Assembly: GCF_014191725.1 (NCBI RefSeq)
Contig: NZ_JACHWZ010000011.1
Coordinates: 62,001-126,000, forward strand
Origin: Microbulbifer rhizosphaerae
GTDB taxonomy: Bacteria > Pseudomonadota > Gammaproteobacteria > Pseudomonadales > Cellvibrionaceae
Reading direction: 5' to 3'
Length of the DNA stretch: 64,000 nt
The notes under the pieces are model-generated. The model had not been told where the DNA came from, did no database searches, and saw only the letters and a program-made list of their open reading frames with translations. Positions within the stretch are counted from its first letter, which is position 1, and each line of letters begins with the position of its first letter. The position numbers and the translations under genes are program-made. Positions 50,066 through 59,619 of this stretch are shown one piece after another.

Positions 50066-52720
50066 TCAGGGTGTTTGAATATCCGGCCAGGGATAGTCCG
50101 TCACCTCGCTGCCGACGTAAAAACTCGGATGCGGCGGCTGGTTGTAGCCGGTGTTCTGCCAGGCGATGGCTACCCGGTACTGCGGATCGTGCATCAGGGT
50201 AGGAATGCGCAGTTCCGTCGCGTGCGGGGTGGCGTAGATGCGCAGCGCCGAGCTGTCCGAGGTGCGCCACACCACTTCCTCGCGCCAGTCACCGAAAATA
50301 TCCGCGGAGAGCGCCGGGGTGGACTTGCTGCCGTTGTTGGAGCTGACCCCGGAGCCGGTGAGCAGCCGCTGCGAGGGGTCGTACTTGTCGATATGCGTAC
50401 TGTTCAACAGTTCGCGCTCGCCGTCGCCGTCCCACCAGCTGAGGAAATTTATCGAGCCGGGTTTGCTGCCCACGCTGTTGCCGCTGGCGTTGAGCAGCCC
50501 ACTGACGCGGGCCGACCAGAATTCCCCGCCGGCGTTGCCGGCCCAGATATTGGCGGCCACGCCGCGGCCGTTGTCGCCGCCGGGGGCGGTCTGGAAGATG
50601 ATCGAACCGTTGGTGCCATCGACCAGCCGCGACGAAGGCTGGTTGCTGTGCTCCCCGGGCATAAAGACTTCCTGGCCGGGGCGATTGGGCAGGAAGTCGC
50701 TCACGTGCAGGGCGTCGCCGTGGTACAGGCGGGTATTCCACAGCGGCTGCCCGCCGGAACCTATGGCCATGGCGCCGAAAACGACATCCTGGCGGCCATC
50801 GCCGTCCAGGTCGGCGATGGAGAGGCTGTGGGCGCCCTGCCCCTCATACTGGCTGCCGGCCTGATTGGAATCAAAAATCCAGCGGGTGGAAAGGTTCTGG
50901 CCATCGAAATCCACCGCCCAGATCACCGTGCGGGTGTAGTAGCCGCGGGAGAAGATCATGCTCGGATTGCGGCCGTCGAGATAGGCAGTGCCGGCCAGGA
51001 AGCGGTCCACGCGGTTGCCGTAGTTGTCGCCCCAACTGCTCACATTGCCGCGCGGCGGTTGGTAGTCGACGGTGTCGATGGCGGCGCCGGTGCGGCCATT
51101 GAAGATGGTGAGGAATTCCGGGCCGGAGAGAATGCGGCCGCTGGAGTTGCGGTAATCCGCGCTGCCGTTACCGATGGTGGTGCCGGTTCCATCGACAGTG
51201 CCGTCGGCGGTTTTTACCGCGATTTCCGCGGTGCCGTCACCGTCGTAGTCATAGGCCTGGAACTGGGTGTAGTGGGCGCCGGCGCGGATGTTGCGGCCCA
51301 GGTCGATGCGCCACAGGCGCTGGCCGTCCAGCCGGTAGGCGTCTATGTAAACGTTACCGGTATAGCCCTCGTGGGCGTTGTCGTGGGCGTTGCTGGGGTC
51401 CCACTTGACGATGAATTCGTAGCGGCCGTCGCCGGTGAGATCGGCCACGCTGGTGTCGTTGGCGGAATAGCTGTAGGCCTCGCCGCTCGGCGTGGTGCCG
51501 CCGGCGGGGCGCTGCAGCGGGATATCGAAGTAGCCGCTGCCGTTGAACACCGCTTCCGCGGAAGCCGCCGCGCCCTCGCTGCCGCCGGTGACCGCGCGCA
51601 CCATGTACTGCGCATTCGCCGAGCCGCCGCCGTCCCGGTAATTGCTGGCGCCGGTGAGCGGCGAGCCGTTGAGCTTCTGGCCGTCGCGGTACACGTTGAA
51701 GGCCACGGCCGGATCATCCGTACCCAGCAGGCGCCAGCTCACCAGGTTGCCGCCACCGCTCGGCACCACGGTGACGCCGCGGCCGAGGGCTTCCATACGG
51801 TAGCGACCGGAACCGGAGGCGCAGGAAGCGGCTTCCGGGGCGTTGCCGGTCACCGTGAGAGAATCGATGTTCGCCAGGCCGGCGTCGCCGGTGGCCGACA
51901 GCTCTATGCGGTTCTCGCCCTCGCCCAGGAAAATGCTCGCGCTCGCCGCGGCCCAGCTGTCCCAGGCCCCCGTGGAGAGGAAATCCACCGCGGCGACGGT
52001 GGAACCGTTGACCCGTACTTCCGCCGGCCGGGTGTCCGCGCCATTGGCGTAGCGCCACTCCAGCAGGTATTCGCCGCCGGCCGCGTTGAGGTTCCAGCGG
52101 ATGCCACTACCGCTGACGTTTGTGGTATTGGCGAAACCACTGCCGGTGTAGCCGGCGTTGTTGCTGTCGATGGTGCCGTCGACGCCGCAGAAGCCCATCG
52201 CGTTTTCCTGCAGGGTGACCGCGCTGCCGCCGCCGGATGAGCTACTGCTGCTGGACGAACTGCTGCTGGAGGAACTGCTACTGGAGGAGCTGCTGCTCGA
52301 CGAACTGCTGCTCGACGAACCGCCGCCATTGCAGGTGACGCCATTCAGAGTGAAGGCTGTCGGCTGGGAGGCCGGTGGCGCGCCGTCGCTGAGCTGGATG
52401 CCGAAACGGTTGGTGGCCCCGGGGGCTATCGTGCCGTTCCAATGGCTGGCCGGGTTGGACGCGGCGATGCGGGTGCCGCTCTGGTTGATATCGGCGTTCC
52501 AGCCACCGCTGTGGGTTTCCCCCGTGCCGACGTCCCACTCCAGGGACCAGCCGGCGATGGGTTCGCTGCCGCTGTTGGTAATGCCCACGTCCACTTGGTA
52601 GGCGCCGTTCCAGTCGCTGATGGGGTAATCCACTTCGCAGGATATCTGCGCCTGCGCCGACAGGGCCCAGCCGCAGGCCAGCGGCAGGGTCCAGGCGTGG
52701 ATGAATGGATTATTTTTCAT
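50066..52720 (-). CDS. PL11 rhamnogalacturonan lyase with N-terminal CBM2 and CBM35-like module
   Basis: 884-residue secreted lyase that would cleave the rhamnogalacturonan I backbone by beta-elimination. Signal peptide (to about 24), CBM2 (about 26-130: ISCEVDYPISDWNGAYQVDVGI), polyserine linker (about 135-165), a CBM35-like domain (about 170-300: LEWRYANGADTRPAEVRVNG), then the PL11 beta-propeller (about 318-884). The propeller shows YRMEALGRGVTVVPSGGG, TSVADLTGDGRYEFIVKWDPSN, DYDGDGTAEIAVKTADG, SLSIADLDGDGRQDVVFGAMAI and FGDWREEVVWRTSD. These calcium-binding DxDGD repeats are typical of PL11. The layout resembles Cellvibrio Rgl11A. The adjacent beta-helix protein, 78 bases downstream, may act on the same polymer. 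Confidence 0.9.
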   Translation of the reverse strand: MKNNPFIHAWTLPLACGWALSAQAQISCEVDYPISDWNGAYQVDVGITNSGSEPIAGWSLEWDVGTGETHSGGWNADINQSGTRIAASNPASHWNGTIAPGATNRFGIQLSDGAPPASQPTAFTLNGVTCNGGGSSSSSSSSSSSSSSSSSSSSSSSSSSSSGGGSAVTLQENAMGFCGVDGTIDSNNAGYTGSGFANTTNVSGSGIRWNLNAAGGEYLLEWRYANGADTRPAEVRVNGSTVAAVDFLSTGAWDSWAAASASIFLGEGENRIELSATGDAGLANIDSLTVTGNAPEAASCASGSGRYRMEALGRGVTVVPSGGGNLVSWRLLGTDDPAVAFNVYRDGQKLNGSPLTGASNYRDGGGSANAQYMVRAVTGGSEGAAASAEAVFNGSGYFDIPLQRPAGGTTPSGEAYSYSANDTSVADLTGDGRYEFIVKWDPSNAHDNAHEGYTGNVYIDAYRLDGQRLWRIDLGRNIRAGAHYTQFQAYDYDGDGTAEIAVKTADGTVDGTGTTIGNGSADYRNSSGRILSGPEFLTIFNGRTGAAIDTVDYQPPRGNVSSWGDNYGNRVDRFLAGTAYLDGRNPSMIFSRGYYTRTVIWAVDFDGQNLSTRWIFDSNQAGSQYEGQGAHSLSIADLDGDGRQDVVFGAMAIGSGGQPLWNTRLYHGDALHVSDFLPNRPGQEVFMPGEHSNQPSSRLVDGTNGSIIFQTAPGGDNGRGVAANIWAGNAGGEFWSARVSGLLNASGNSVGSKPGSINFLSWWDGDGERELLNSTHIDKYDPSQRLLTGSGVSSNNGSKSTPALSADIFGDWREEVVWRTSDSSALRIYATPHATELRIPTLMHDPQYRVAIAWQNTGYNQPPHPSFYVGSEVTDYPWPDIQTP

Positions 52721-52873
52721 TTCCGTTTCCTCTTTTTGGGGGCATCCGGATTAAATTGCGATCGCAGTTCGCCTCCCGGTTTTTGGCTATTTAATTTCGA
52801 GCAGGCTCGCATATAACGGGCCTGTAGCGGCCCCGGTTCGCCTGCAAGCAGGCTTCTACAACACGGCTGTGAA

Positions 52874-54268
52874 TTACTCGGCGGTACAGCTGACGCCCGG
52901 CAGACTGCCCGGCTCACCCTGCATACCGAAGCTGACGCTCTGCCCCGGCTGCAGTTGGCCGTTGTAGCCGACATCGGTGCCGGTCAGCAGGCTGCCGCTG
53001 CTGGACGACAGGCTGACATTCCAGGAGTTGGTAATGGCGATCTCCCGGCCGAAGTCCAACTGTACCGTCCAGCCGCTCACCGTCCGGGTGCCCTCGTTGG
53101 TTACGGTGATGTTGTTGAGCACAAAGCCCGCACCCCAGTCGTTCACGGAACCGGCGGTGCACACCAGATCGCCGCTGCCACCACCCGAGCTGCTGGAGCT
53201 GGAGGAGCTGCTCGAACTGGAACTGGAGGAAGAAGAACTGGAGCTACTGCTGGAGCTGGACGAACTGCTGCTCGAGGAGCTGCTGGATGAGCCCCCGCAG
53301 CCGGGGAAAACGGTGGCGCACTGGGCGGTTTGCGCGATGCCATTCTCGCCATTGATCAGCCGCTCGCCCCAGCCGGAAAGATTGTTGGGGTCCCAGTTCA
53401 GGGCCATATCCAGGTAGGGCTCGGTATTGCCGGACCAGGACCACCCCAGGTAGCCGATACCGCGGGCCTCGGCCTGGGCCAGGATCGCGTCTTCATCCAC
53501 CGGCTGGCCCTGGTGTTCGTGGCCGAACTCACCCACCACCAGCGGCAGGTTCATGTCCTGGAAGGCCTGCATATAGTTGGCCACGCTGTTGTTGTCCGGG
53601 TACACCTGATACATATGCACCGAGAACAACAGGTTGCCCAGGGGATCGGCGGCGGCTATCTGCGGGGCGTTGTCGCGCATGTAGCCTTCCCAGTCCTGAC
53701 CCCAACTGGAGGCATCCACCACGATGGTGTGGGTTAGGCCCGCGTCGCGCAGGGTCTGGATGGCGGCGGTGGTGCCGTCCACGTAGTTGCTCTCGCCCAC
53801 GCCGTTGCCAAAGGGTTCGTTGGCGATATCGATCAGCACATAGTCCTCTTCGCCGGTAATTGCGGCAAGGATATCCGGGCTGGTCCAGTATTCCGCGGCG
53901 GAGGAGATATGCACCGCCGCACTGTCCTCGCCCCAACCGGTGGCGTCATGTACTTCCAGCATGCAGATAAGGGCCAGGGATTTACACTGGGCGATCACAT
54001 TCGCCACATCGGCGCCGTCGTTGCGCGTCCAGCGGCCGCCGTTGGCCAGCACTATGCGCACTGCGTTGGCGCCGGTGGCGGCGATATCGGCGAGTGCCTG
54101 GGGCGTGCGGCTGTTGTACCAGGTGTGGGCGTGGTTGACGCCGCGCATGATGAAGGGGTTGCCGTTGGCGTCGAGCAGCTGGCCGTTATTGATGGAAAAA
54201 CTGGCCCAACTGTTTAGCGAGGCCAGCATAATTCCCGCAGTCGACAGGCCTTGTATCAGTTTTTTCAT
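52874..54268 (-). CDS. GH5 (subfamily 8-like) beta-mannanase with CBM2
   Basis: 464 residues from ATG 54268. Signal peptide ending SWA (about 22), catalytic domain to about 325 with MRGVNHAHTWYNSRTPQALA, LLEVHDATGWGED-type segment (MLEVHDATGWG), IDIANEPFGNG (Glu151) and LVVGEFGHEHQGQPVDEDAI (nucleophile Glu247), and LGWSWSGNTEPYLDM. These are hallmarks of bacterial GH5_8 mannanases acting on mannan and galactoglucomannan. A polyserine linker of about 30 residues follows, then CBM2 (about 370-464). The WSW.GN motif and short chain fit the subfamily. Neighbouring genes cover other polymers. Confidence 0.88.
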   Translation of the reverse strand: MKKLIQGLSTAGIMLASLNSWASFSINNGQLLDANGNPFIMRGVNHAHTWYNSRTPQALADIAATGANAVRIVLANGGRWTRNDGADVANVIAQCKSLALICMLEVHDATGWGEDSAAVHISSAAEYWTSPDILAAITGEEDYVLIDIANEPFGNGVGESNYVDGTTAAIQTLRDAGLTHTIVVDASSWGQDWEGYMRDNAPQIAAADPLGNLLFSVHMYQVYPDNNSVANYMQAFQDMNLPLVVGEFGHEHQGQPVDEDAILAQAEARGIGYLGWSWSGNTEPYLDMALNWDPNNLSGWGERLINGENGIAQTAQCATVFPGCGGSSSSSSSSSSSSSSSSSSSSSSSSSSSSSSSSSSSGGGSGDLVCTAGSVNDWGAGFVLNNITVTNEGTRTVSGWTVQLDFGREIAITNSWNVSLSSSSGSLLTGTDVGYNGQLQPGQSVSFGMQGEPGSLPGVSCTAE

Positions 54269-54316
54269 GTTGTTTTCTCTCTTTCCGGGAATCTTCATTA
54301 CCGGATTGACCATCTC

Positions 54317-54346
54317 CTGTAGGAGCGGGCATGCCCGCTCCTACAG
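54317..54346. repeat. REP hairpin CTGTAGGAGCGGGC / GCCCGCTCCTACAG
   Basis: Perfect 14-bp arms with a 2-base loop, in the short space between GH6 and the mannanase gene. Could serve as a transcript stabiliser. Confidence 0.75.
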
Positions 54347-54371
54347 GGAGTTTTTTTCCAGCTGGTTTTTA

Positions 54372-56135
54372 TTAGTTCAGCGGCGGATAGGCGTTCTCCA
54401 GCAGTACCTCGAAAGCTTCCGGGAACCAGCGGCCCGCATGGGGTGCATTGGGCAAGGCGCCGGTCATACTGTTGCCGTTGCGCTCATTTCCCCCGTAGTT
54501 CGGGTCGCACATGGGATCGTGCTTCTTGTTGGGATCGTTGGGATCCTGTTCGAAGTTGGGATCCGAGATGCCGTCGGACTCACCCTGGGGCTTGACCCAC
54601 ACATAGGCGTCGACACCAGGGTGCGGGTTGGCCTGGGGTCGGAAGCCCACGCCGCCGGGCTGGTTGCACCAGTTGCCGCGGTGGATACGCCGGTCGATAC
54701 GCGACTCGTTGACGTAGGTGTTCAGGTCGGTGCTGGTGGAGGTTCCGCTGGGCCGGCCGGAACCGCCCCAGCCGTTGCGGCCGGTATCGATCAACATGCC
54801 GAGGGTGGTGGGCGCACCGCGGTTGATCATCGCCTGGCGCCAGTCCTGCACGAAGTCCAGTTCCTCAAAATAATCGTTCCACTCGTAGAAATTCGCCGAG
54901 CGCACCGGCTGCCCACCCACAGTAAGTGTGGGGTCCGGCAGGTAGGGCTCCTCCACCGGGGTGTAGTTGGCGGAATTGCTGACGAAGCCGGCGACGCTGT
55001 CCCAGCCCGCATCGGTGCTCTCCACCACCTCGCCGATCAGGTTGACCGCGGGGCCGAAATTACTGCTCCATCCCAACCAACCGGAGTGGGCGACGTCGAC
55101 GTAGGAGTAGACGTTGTCCACTTGCGAGAGCTGGTTCAGGGCGTAGCGGATGCCGTCGCGGTAGCCGCCCGGACCATTGGCCTCCTGGCACTCTGGAACG
55201 CTCAGGTTGGTCACCAGGTTGGGCAGCGAGTCCACCTCGATGATCGCCACAATATTGATGCCGCTATAGAGCGGGTCGGAAATAATATCCACGATGGGAC
55301 TGATGTATTCGTTCTGGTAGCGCTCGAAACCGTTTTCCGCAATCAGCAGCTCGCCGTTGGAGGCCAGCGCCGAGCAGTCACGGTTGGGCAGGTCGTAGAC
55401 CACGAACATAAACAGGTCATCCCCGTTGGCTAGCGCGGTGTCCAGGTGACCGCGCAGGCCCATGCCGTCGGTGATGGCACCGATGCGGTCCATCCACACC
55501 GCCGAATTGACATTGGCGATGGCGCTGCCGCCGGGCTCCGCCGCCGCCTTCGCGGACCACTCCGGATTTACGTACCAGCTGCTGGACGCGGCAAAGGGAT
55601 TGTCCAGGCGACCACCGGAACCGCTGCTGGATGAACTGCTCGACGAGCTGGAGCTGGAACTGCTGCTCGAGGAGGAGCTGGAAGAGCTGCTGCTGGATGA
55701 ACTCGAGGAGCTGGAACTCGACGAACTGGAACTCGATGAGCTCGAGCTGGAGGAACTGGAACTCGAGGAGGAGCCCCCGTCCCCATTTACGATCACCGCT
55801 ACCGGCGACACATTTCCCGGCGTGCCGAGAAACCCGATATTCACCTGGCCGCCCGGCGGAATGGCATCGTTGTAGCCAGCGGACCCGACCGTATAGTGGT
55901 CGCCCACATGGGACTGGATGACACCGCCCCACAGGTTGCTAATATCCACCGCCATGTCGAACTCCACAGACCAATTCGACAAAGTGCCGGCGCCGTCATT
56001 GACCACCACTATCTCGGCCTGGAACCCCTGGCCCCAGTCGTTGACGATATTCATGGTGGCCTGGGCGGCGAACGCCGAGGGCACCGTGAAACATAACCAT
56101 AAAATCAGTAAATTTTTTTTGAGTAACCGTAACAT
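54372..56135 (-). CDS. GH6 cellobiohydrolase-like enzyme with N-terminal CBM2
   Basis: 587 residues from ATG 56135 (GGGAG upstream). The signal peptide LLILWLCFTVPSAFA is followed by CBM2 (about 24-120), a very long polyserine linker (about 125-175) and the GH6 domain. That domain contains NPFAASSSWYVNPEWSAKA, VVYDLPNRDCSALAS (Asp), IIEVDSLPNLVTNL (catalytic acid Asp), DTGRNGWGGSGRPSG and YVWVKPQGESDG. Near the C-terminus there is a Pro/Asp/Asn-rich insertion (SDPNFEQDPNDPNKKHDP). Exo-acting family members have tunnel-forming loops, and the size suggests a cellobiohydrolase. IIEVD in place of the usual EPD is a small deviation. A second GH6 of different ancestry is at 25980. Confidence 0.88.
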   Translation of the reverse strand: MLRLLKKNLLILWLCFTVPSAFAAQATMNIVNDWGQGFQAEIVVVNDGAGTLSNWSVEFDMAVDISNLWGGVIQSHVGDHYTVGSAGYNDAIPPGGQVNIGFLGTPGNVSPVAVIVNGDGGSSSSSSSSSSSSSSSSSSSSSSSSSSSSSSSSSSSSSSSSSSSSSSSSSSGSGGRLDNPFAASSSWYVNPEWSAKAAAEPGGSAIANVNSAVWMDRIGAITDGMGLRGHLDTALANGDDLFMFVVYDLPNRDCSALASNGELLIAENGFERYQNEYISPIVDIISDPLYSGINIVAIIEVDSLPNLVTNLSVPECQEANGPGGYRDGIRYALNQLSQVDNVYSYVDVAHSGWLGWSSNFGPAVNLIGEVVESTDAGWDSVAGFVSNSANYTPVEEPYLPDPTLTVGGQPVRSANFYEWNDYFEELDFVQDWRQAMINRGAPTTLGMLIDTGRNGWGGSGRPSGTSTSTDLNTYVNESRIDRRIHRGNWCNQPGGVGFRPQANPHPGVDAYVWVKPQGESDGISDPNFEQDPNDPNKKHDPMCDPNYGGNERNGNSMTGALPNAPHAGRWFPEAFEVLLENAYPPLN

Positions 56136-56182
56136 TTTAATTCTCCCATCATCGCTGATTGTTTTTTTGAAATTCACTTCCT

Positions 56183-56272
56183 GGCCCTCTCCCCCAACCC
56201 CTCTCCCATAGGTTGGAGAGGGGAGCAATAGCCCCTCTCCCCACTGGGGAGAGGGGGTGGGGAGAGGGGAAA
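56183..56272. repeat. CCCTCTCCCC / GGGGAGAGGGG repeat
   Basis: Several CCCTCTCCCCAACCCCTCTCCC-type blocks face their GGAGAGGGG complements. A long open frame that runs through this block (PLPTPSPQWGEG and similar) is low-complexity translation, so the gene start is at 56135. Confidence 0.7.
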
Positions 56273-56283
56273 AACTGTGGCAT

Positions 56284-57621
56284 TTACTCCGCCGTGCAAC
56301 TGGGCGTACCGACACCACCGGGTTCACCCTGCATGCCGAACACCGCGCTCTGCCCCGGCTGCAAAACGCCGTTGTAGCTCACGTTGCTGCCGCTGAGGTG
56401 GGTACCGCTCTGGTTATCCAGTACCAGGCCCCAGGCATTGGTGGAGGTCACCATCTGGTCGAATCCGATCTGCACGGTCCAGCCGTTGATCGGACTGCTG
56501 CCTTCATTGGTGACCGTGTAATTGTTCAGCACAAATCCGGAACCCCAGTCGTCCACAGTTCCGGGGGTGCAGCTGATAGCGACACCACCGCCGGAACTGG
56601 AGGAAGAGGAACTGGAAGACGAACTTGAAGACGAGCTGGAACTGCTCGAAGAGGAGGATGAACTGGATGAGCTGCTGGAGCTGACTCCAAAGTATTCGCG
56701 CAGCCACTGCATCGCCGGGCGCTCACTGCCGTTGTTTGCCACCAGCCAGGCGTCCGACTGCCAGGTGATCCCCTCCAGGTAGCCCCACAGGGTGACGCCG
56801 ACCACGCCCGGGTGCTCCCAGAACACCGGGAATTTTTCCTGGTACTGTTGCAACTGCGCTTGGTCATCCGCGCTGTTGATATCCAACTCGGACACATAGA
56901 TCGGCAGCCCGGTGGCCGCCAGCCGGTCCAGGTTCTGCCGGATCAGGCCCGCCGACGCCGGCACCACATTGAAGGTGTGCGCCTGCACGCCAATGCCGTC
57001 GATCAGGCCTCGGGATTGCAGCAGTTGGATAATTTCCAGGTATTCACCGGTAAGATTGCCATCGTTGACAATGCCGTACTCGTTGATCAATAGCTGACCG
57101 CTCACATTCTGGCGGGCCAGTTCAAACGCGGTGATCACCCAGTCCCAGCCGGTCTCGCCGCTGCCGCCCAGGGCTTCGGCATAAGAGGGCGGATCATGCA
57201 GCGGTTCGTTGACCACGTCCCACAGATCCGTCTGCGGATAGCGCGCCCCCGCCGCCTGTATCCACTCGGTGACTTCCGACAGCTGCTCCTGCTGGGTCAG
57301 GCCGCCGATCCATCCCGGTTCCTGGTTGCCCCATACCAGGGTGTGCTGCTTGAATGGAATGCCGTTGTCCAGCGCGTACTGGTAGGCCGCGTCCAGGCCG
57401 CTCCAGTTCATGCTGTCTCGGCTGGACTCCACGGAACCCCACTTGCCTGCGTTCTCCGGGGTCACCTGATTCCAATAGGCACCGAAGGAGGACGGCACAC
57501 TGTTCTGGGAAATATTACCGAGAAACTTGCCCTGCCCTTCCGCCAGTTGCGCCGTTGCCACGGATGCCGGCAACACGAACGCGAAAGGCAGGAGTGTTTC
57601 CATGATTTTATTTTTTTTCAT
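56284..57621 (-). CDS. GH10 endo-beta-1,4-xylanase with CBM2
   Basis: 445-residue secreted xylanase. Signal peptide (to about 24), GH10 (beta/alpha)8 domain (about 25-329): FGAYWNQVTPENAGKWGSVE, KQHTLVWGNQEPGW, LWDVVNEPLHDPP (acid/base Glu139), LINEYGIVND and PIYVSELDIN (nucleophile Glu245). A polyserine linker (about 330-356) and CBM2 (about 357-445) follow. It cleaves internal xylan bonds. The retaining mechanism is the family norm. In this locus it complements the GH43-GH30 enzyme. The start ATG 57621 follows AGGCGG. Confidence 0.93.
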   Translation of the reverse strand: MKKNKIMETLLPFAFVLPASVATAQLAEGQGKFLGNISQNSVPSSFGAYWNQVTPENAGKWGSVESSRDSMNWSGLDAAYQYALDNGIPFKQHTLVWGNQEPGWIGGLTQQEQLSEVTEWIQAAGARYPQTDLWDVVNEPLHDPPSYAEALGGSGETGWDWVITAFELARQNVSGQLLINEYGIVNDGNLTGEYLEIIQLLQSRGLIDGIGVQAHTFNVVPASAGLIRQNLDRLAATGLPIYVSELDINSADDQAQLQQYQEKFPVFWEHPGVVGVTLWGYLEGITWQSDAWLVANNGSERPAMQWLREYFGVSSSSSSSSSSSSSSSSSSSSSSSSSSSSSSGGGVAISCTPGTVDDWGSGFVLNNYTVTNEGSSPINGWTVQIGFDQMVTSTNAWGLVLDNQSGTHLSGSNVSYNGVLQPGQSAVFGMQGEPGGVGTPSCTAE

Positions 57622-57760
57622 ATAACCGCCTGTCTACTGACCAAATTTTCCCCGGATTCAATCCGCGGCGCTTCAGGTGGTGCGATAGTTCTTTATCGTT
57701 ATATTTATATTCATCATTATCGAAAGCCCTGCGCACTTACGACACTGCCATTTTTTCCTG

Positions 57761-58426
57761 TCAGAGCGCGTAGGTTCGGTTACTCTTTAAACCATCCGCC
57801 TCCAGCTCGAGCTGCAGGACGTTCTCCGCGGGGAAATACTCCACTCCGATCACCCGCTCCAGGTTCTGATCCAAAACCCGGTATTCGCTACCGTCCGGCC
57901 GGCTCACCGCCACATCCACTCCGTCGCGATACGACAGCAGGCCGTCGCCGTCCGAGTCGCGGGTTATCACTTCGTAGTAGAGGAATATCGCCGCTGCGCC
58001 GTAGCCGACGTTGTTTCGGTAGAGCTGCCGGTAATTCACAATCAGGTTGCGGCTATCGTCGAACAACCGCCGCGGCAGGATTCCCCGCCGGAAGACAAAT
58101 TCCAGGTTGCGGATTTCCCCGCTTCCGGCGCTGTCGCGGACTTCCCGCAGACGCAGTTTCTGTCCCAGGATTTGCACCTCTTCCCCCGCTGCCAGTTGCA
58201 CGGGAACCAGTTCCGGATGCTGCAATTCCGGAGCTTCCCGCGACTGCTCTTTCGCCGCTTGAACAGCGGGCCTCTCCTCATAGGCGGTATTCATCCGATA
58301 TGCGGAATCCCCCATCTGCTGCTCCTCATTGGAAGCCAGGTAAATTGTTGCCAGGAAGGTTGCACATAACAAAATCACCGCCAGGTAGGGCGAATAAACA
58401 GAGTCCTCGCGTTCAATACCGTTCAT
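57761..58426 (-). CDS. Membrane-anchored hypothetical protein, partner of the TolB-like protein
   Basis: 221 residues from ATG 58426, whose ATGA overlaps the stop of the upstream propeller gene. One N-terminal membrane span (SPYLAVILLCATFLATIYLAS) anchors a periplasmic domain of mixed helices and strands (VPVQLAAGEEVQILGQKLRLREVRD, LIVNYRQLYRNNVGYGAA, GVDVAVSRPDGSEYRVLDQNLERVIGVEY). No family was recognised. Translational coupling to the TolB-like protein suggests a two-component complex, perhaps a surface or regulatory sensor for the CAZyme cluster. This is inference from gene order only. Confidence 0.6.
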   Translation of the reverse strand: MNGIEREDSVYSPYLAVILLCATFLATIYLASNEEQQMGDSAYRMNTAYEERPAVQAAKEQSREAPELQHPELVPVQLAAGEEVQILGQKLRLREVRDSAGSGEIRNLEFVFRRGILPRRLFDDSRNLIVNYRQLYRNNVGYGAAAIFLYYEVITRDSDGDGLLSYRDGVDVAVSRPDGSEYRVLDQNLERVIGVEYFPAENVLQLELEADGLKSNRTYAL

Positions 58427-59529
58427 TGCACCCACCTCAGGTTGGAGTTCCTGGTCACCGAGCCGAACCATTCATTCTCGTTTCCGCCATCCCTGTCCAT
58501 GGTACGCAGGGAAAGCTGCCGGCTGTCCAACTCCGGGGCGTAAAGAAAGGCGATACGACGGCCGTCCGGGGAAAATACCGGGGCTTTGTGCAGGGCCTTC
58601 CGACTGGTCAGTTGCCGGTGATTGCCCTCCAGGTCCGAGATATATATATGCATGGCGCCCTCGTATACCTTTCTGTGTGCGCCCTCGTCGTAGTGAAAGC
58701 GATAGTCGGCAAGAGCGGCGTAGAGCAGCCGCCTACCGTCGGCGGACCAGTCCGGCGGCTGCTGTATCTGCAGGTTTTCGGGGGATATCCGCTGTTCGCG
58801 GCCGCTGTCCAGGTAACGCACCCACAGCTGTCGACTCTCACCATTCAGGGGATGGACGATATAGGCGACCTTTCCACCGTCTGGAGACCAGCGGGCGGAA
58901 ACAATGCGAAGGGCCTGGCTAGCGTTCTTTAATTGAAGTGGCGGTTCCGAGTTATCGTCTGAAACCACCAGAATTCCGGATTCCTCCCCGACGCGCCGGG
59001 CCAGGGCTATCCGGCGGCCATCCGGTGACCAGGAGAAATCGTATATTTCATCCGCTTCGGCCAGAGCCCGTTCACCTTTTCCGTCCGCATCCGCCACGAG
59101 CAACCGATGTCGGGTGCCACTGCGGATAACGGCGATGTTCCGGCCGTCGGGACTGAACCGGGGTTTCAATTCCCGGTCGCGGCTGGAAGCAATCTTTTTC
59201 GGCTCGCTGCCGTCTCTTTCGATCAGATGGATATTGAAGTCTTCAGAGGTTCTGTTCAGATCCATCCGGGGGTTGTCCTCGCGGTTCGAAGAGAACACCA
59301 GCCTGCCATCGACGGACATATCCGCATCCAGATCCCGCCAGCGGATATTTTCGGTGATTTTCCGCACTTCGCCGGATTCGCTCACGGAATAAATATTGGC
59401 AACGGGGCCGAGAACTTTTGCGCTGAAAATAATTTCGGCATTTCCGGGTCCGGAAAAAACCAGAAGGAAATCGGCAAAGACAAAGCGCAGGAATGTTTTT
59501 GCAATGCGAGGGTAAAACCTCATCCCCAT
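58423..59529 (-). CDS. TolB-like PD40 beta-propeller protein
   Basis: About 368 residues, with a signal-anchor-like N-terminus (FLRFVFADFLLVFSGPGNAE), then repeated PD40 motifs: FSPDGRNIAVIRSG, FSWSPDGRRIALARR, RWSPDGGKVAYIV, DWSADGRRLLYAAL and FSPDGRRIAFLYA. The SPDGR repeats are those of TolB and related periplasmic propellers. Full-length TolB also has an N-terminal alpha/beta domain, which is absent, so it is TolB-like rather than TolB. Its start is uncertain (ATG 59529 or 59523). It is translated in coupling with the anchored protein. It may be a sensor or an adaptor for periplasmic traffic. Confidence 0.65.
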   Translation of the reverse strand: MGMRFYPRIAKTFLRFVFADFLLVFSGPGNAEIIFSAKVLGPVANIYSVSESGEVRKITENIRWRDLDADMSVDGRLVFSSNREDNPRMDLNRTSEDFNIHLIERDGSEPKKIASSRDRELKPRFSPDGRNIAVIRSGTRHRLLVADADGKGERALAEADEIYDFSWSPDGRRIALARRVGEESGILVVSDDNSEPPLQLKNASQALRIVSARWSPDGGKVAYIVHPLNGESRQLWVRYLDSGREQRISPENLQIQQPPDWSADGRRLLYAALADYRFHYDEGAHRKVYEGAMHIYISDLEGNHRQLTSRKALHKAPVFSPDGRRIAFLYAPELDSRQLSLRTMDRDGGNENEWFGSVTRNSNLRWVQ

Positions 59530-59619
59530 AAACTGTAGAGTCACATTTTCTCCCGTGGGCGGCCTCGATTGGGGAAATACCAAGCGGGACCGCTTCTGCT
59601 CGAATAACGGATTGGTTTT

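Noticed and set aside
56136-56327. Longer N-terminus for the GH6 enzyme (64 extra residues)
   Set aside because: The extension is translation of the CCCTCTCC repeat and lies before a strong ribosome site and a proper signal peptide.
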